Source: Clostridiales bacterium (GTDB taxonomy: Bacteria > Bacillota > Clostridia > Lachnospirales > Lachnospiraceae). From it: a stretch of 16,146 nucleotides of DNA. Under the pieces are notes generated by a model. It was not told the DNA's origin, did not search any database, and saw only the letters and a program-made list of their open reading frames with translations. Both the position numbers and the translations under genes were made by a program. The stretch covers positions 1 through 16,146 of the forward strand of contig DXXQ01000135.1 in NCBI GenBank assembly GCA_019416265.1, read 5' to 3'. Positions 15,091 to 16,146 of the stretch are shown piece by piece. Each line of letters begins with the position of its first letter. Positions within the stretch are counted from its first letter, which is position 1.

Positions 15091-16146
15091 TTATAAAAGC
15101 TTTTGAATCACCTCTGATACTGTTGTGATTTTTTCCGCCTTCCAGGCATCTGCGCCGCAAAATAAAAGAGCGTCGTCCACCTCTCCTCTGGCTGCGTGGA
15201 TCAGGGCGTCTGTGATACAGTAGGGAATTTCCGCAGGTTTGCAGTGGGCCAGGCACTGGTGACATTTATGGGGAATCTTCTCCCCTTTGTCCACCCGTTC
15301 AAGAAATTTATTGGAAATCGCCCTTCCCGGCATTCCCACCGGACTCTTCACAATCCGTATCTCTTCTTTTTTCGCCTGAATGTAAGCTTCTTTATAGCGG
15401 ATATCCGCATCGCACTCCTCTGTGGTAACAAAGGGCGTAGCCGCCTGAATGGCATCCACTCCCATTGCAAAGGCTGCACTGACCTTTTCCCTGGTGTCTA
15501 TTCCCCCTGCAAGGGCAGTTGGGATTTTTATCCCATATGCCTCCTCATATTTTTTTACTGTCTGAAGGATTGCCTTCACTTCCTCGCTGTATGCCTCCTC
15601 TGTAAACTCCTCCAGCTGTTCTCTCGTAAATCCCAGATGACCTCCGGCATTGGGTCCTTCGATCACCAGAAGATCCGGCATTCTTTGATACTTCCTGTCC
15701 CAGTATTTCAGGATTACTTTTGCAGACTTGTCTGTTGAAACAATAGGGGCGATCGCCGTATCCGTCCCCTCCACATAGGCAGGCAGATCTGTGGGAAGCC
15801 CTGCGCCTGAAATGATCAGATCAGCCCCTGCAGCTGCAGCCTCCCGCACATATGCTTCATAATTTCTCGTTGCAACCATGATATTAAATCCAACAATCCC
15901 GCCCTGGGCTATACTTCTTGCTTTTTCCAGTTCCCTGTGAATGGCGCGGAGATTCGCAGTGAGAGGTGCTTCGTCAAAGTCCGGCTCCCGAAAGCCGATC
16001 TGGGCAGTGGAGATAATTCCCACTCCCCCTTCCTTTGCCACAGCCCCTGCCAGCGAACCAAGACTGATACCGACCCCCATTCCTCCCTGTATGACAGGAA
16101 GGCTTGCCGTCCTTTTTCCAATCTTCAGTTTTTTATTATTGTCCAT
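15091..16146 (-). CDS. NMO/FabK-like FMN-dependent oxidoreductase with C-terminal Cys cluster
   Basis: 351 residues, with the ATG exactly at the window edge, so its promoter and ribosome site are not visible. It is a TIM-barrel FMN enzyme of the nitronate monooxygenase/FabK family: IQGGMGVGIS (19-28) begins the flavin site, EGPNAGGHLG (163-172) holds the conserved His170, and ALAGGID (211-217) and GVDAIQAATPF (229-239) are the phosphate-binding end. Known members oxidise nitronates or reduce enoyl-ACP with NAD(P)H. Unlike classical members it has a C-terminal cluster C295-x2-C298-x3-C302-x7-C310, plus C330, which could bind an iron-sulfur cluster or zinc. In anaerobes many such genes are called nitronate monooxygenase without proof. 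No fatty-acid genes are seen nearby, so the substrate stays open. Confidence 0.85.
   Translation of the reverse strand: MDNNKKLKIGKRTASLPVIQGGMGVGISLGSLAGAVAKEGGVGIISTAQIGFREPDFDEAPLTANLRAIHRELEKARSIAQGGIVGFNIMVATRNYEAYVREAAAAGADLIISGAGLPTDLPAYVEGTDTAIAPIVSTDKSAKVILKYWDRKYQRMPDLLVIEGPNAGGHLGFTREQLEEFTEEAYSEEVKAILQTVKKYEEAYGIKIPTALAGGIDTREKVSAAFAMGVDAIQAATPFVTTEECDADIRYKEAYIQAKKEEIRIVKSPVGMPGRAISNKFLERVDKGEKIPHKCHQCLAHCKPAEIPYCITDALIHAARGEVDDALLFCGADAWKAEKITTVSEVIQKLL

Noticed and set aside
1..16146. CRISPR, tRNA, insertion sequences, phage genes
   Set aside because: No repeat arrays, cloverleafs, transposases or long terminal inverted repeats were found on either strand.

Overview
The window looks like the chromosome of an anaerobic gut Firmicute of the Lachnospiraceae type (Blautia/Mediterraneibacter/Dorea-like). 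The grounds are moderate GC, strong AGGAGG ribosome sites with occasional TTG starts, a single-chain clostridial PurL, and a Firmicutes-style Pel-like exopolysaccharide operon. I cannot name the species. No tRNA, rRNA, IS element, phage gene or CRISPR array is visible.

Region 1 (1-8000, minus strand) is an exopolysaccharide operon read right to left: DUF2304 membrane protein, PelD-like c-di-GMP receptor with a fused N-terminal SDR domain, PelE-like membrane/TPR protein, GT-C-like membrane glycosyltransferase, DPM1-like GT2, and a DUF2194/PelA-like protein cut by the left edge. The last four genes are tightly packed, with three successive ATGA stop/start overlaps. pelF and pelG, the expected polymerase and transporter, should lie just past position 1. 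The PelD GGDEF domain has lost its catalytic motif but keeps the RxxD c-di-GMP site, so synthesis is probably switched on by c-di-GMP. The GT2, GT-C and DUF2304 genes resemble a lipid-linked sugar branch that could decorate the polymer outside the cell.

Region 2 (about 7790-8106) is a 317-base intergenic stretch. It holds the operon promoter with a dyad over its -35 region, a leader of about 170 nt, a possible opposing promoter and a two-way terminator.

Region 3 (8107-13013) holds purL (minus) and a divergent LysR-type regulator (plus). Two matching LysR-type boxes lie 31 bp apart between them, each placed on one of the two promoters.

Region 4 (13153-15048, plus) is a membrane diguanylate cyclase with an extracytoplasmic sensor, an SGDEF active site and no inhibitory I-site. 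It is a plausible local source of the c-di-GMP read by PelD, about 6 kb away. A strong shared terminator separates it from region 5 (15091-16146, minus), an NMO/FabK-like flavin oxidoreductase with an unusual C-terminal four-cysteine cluster.
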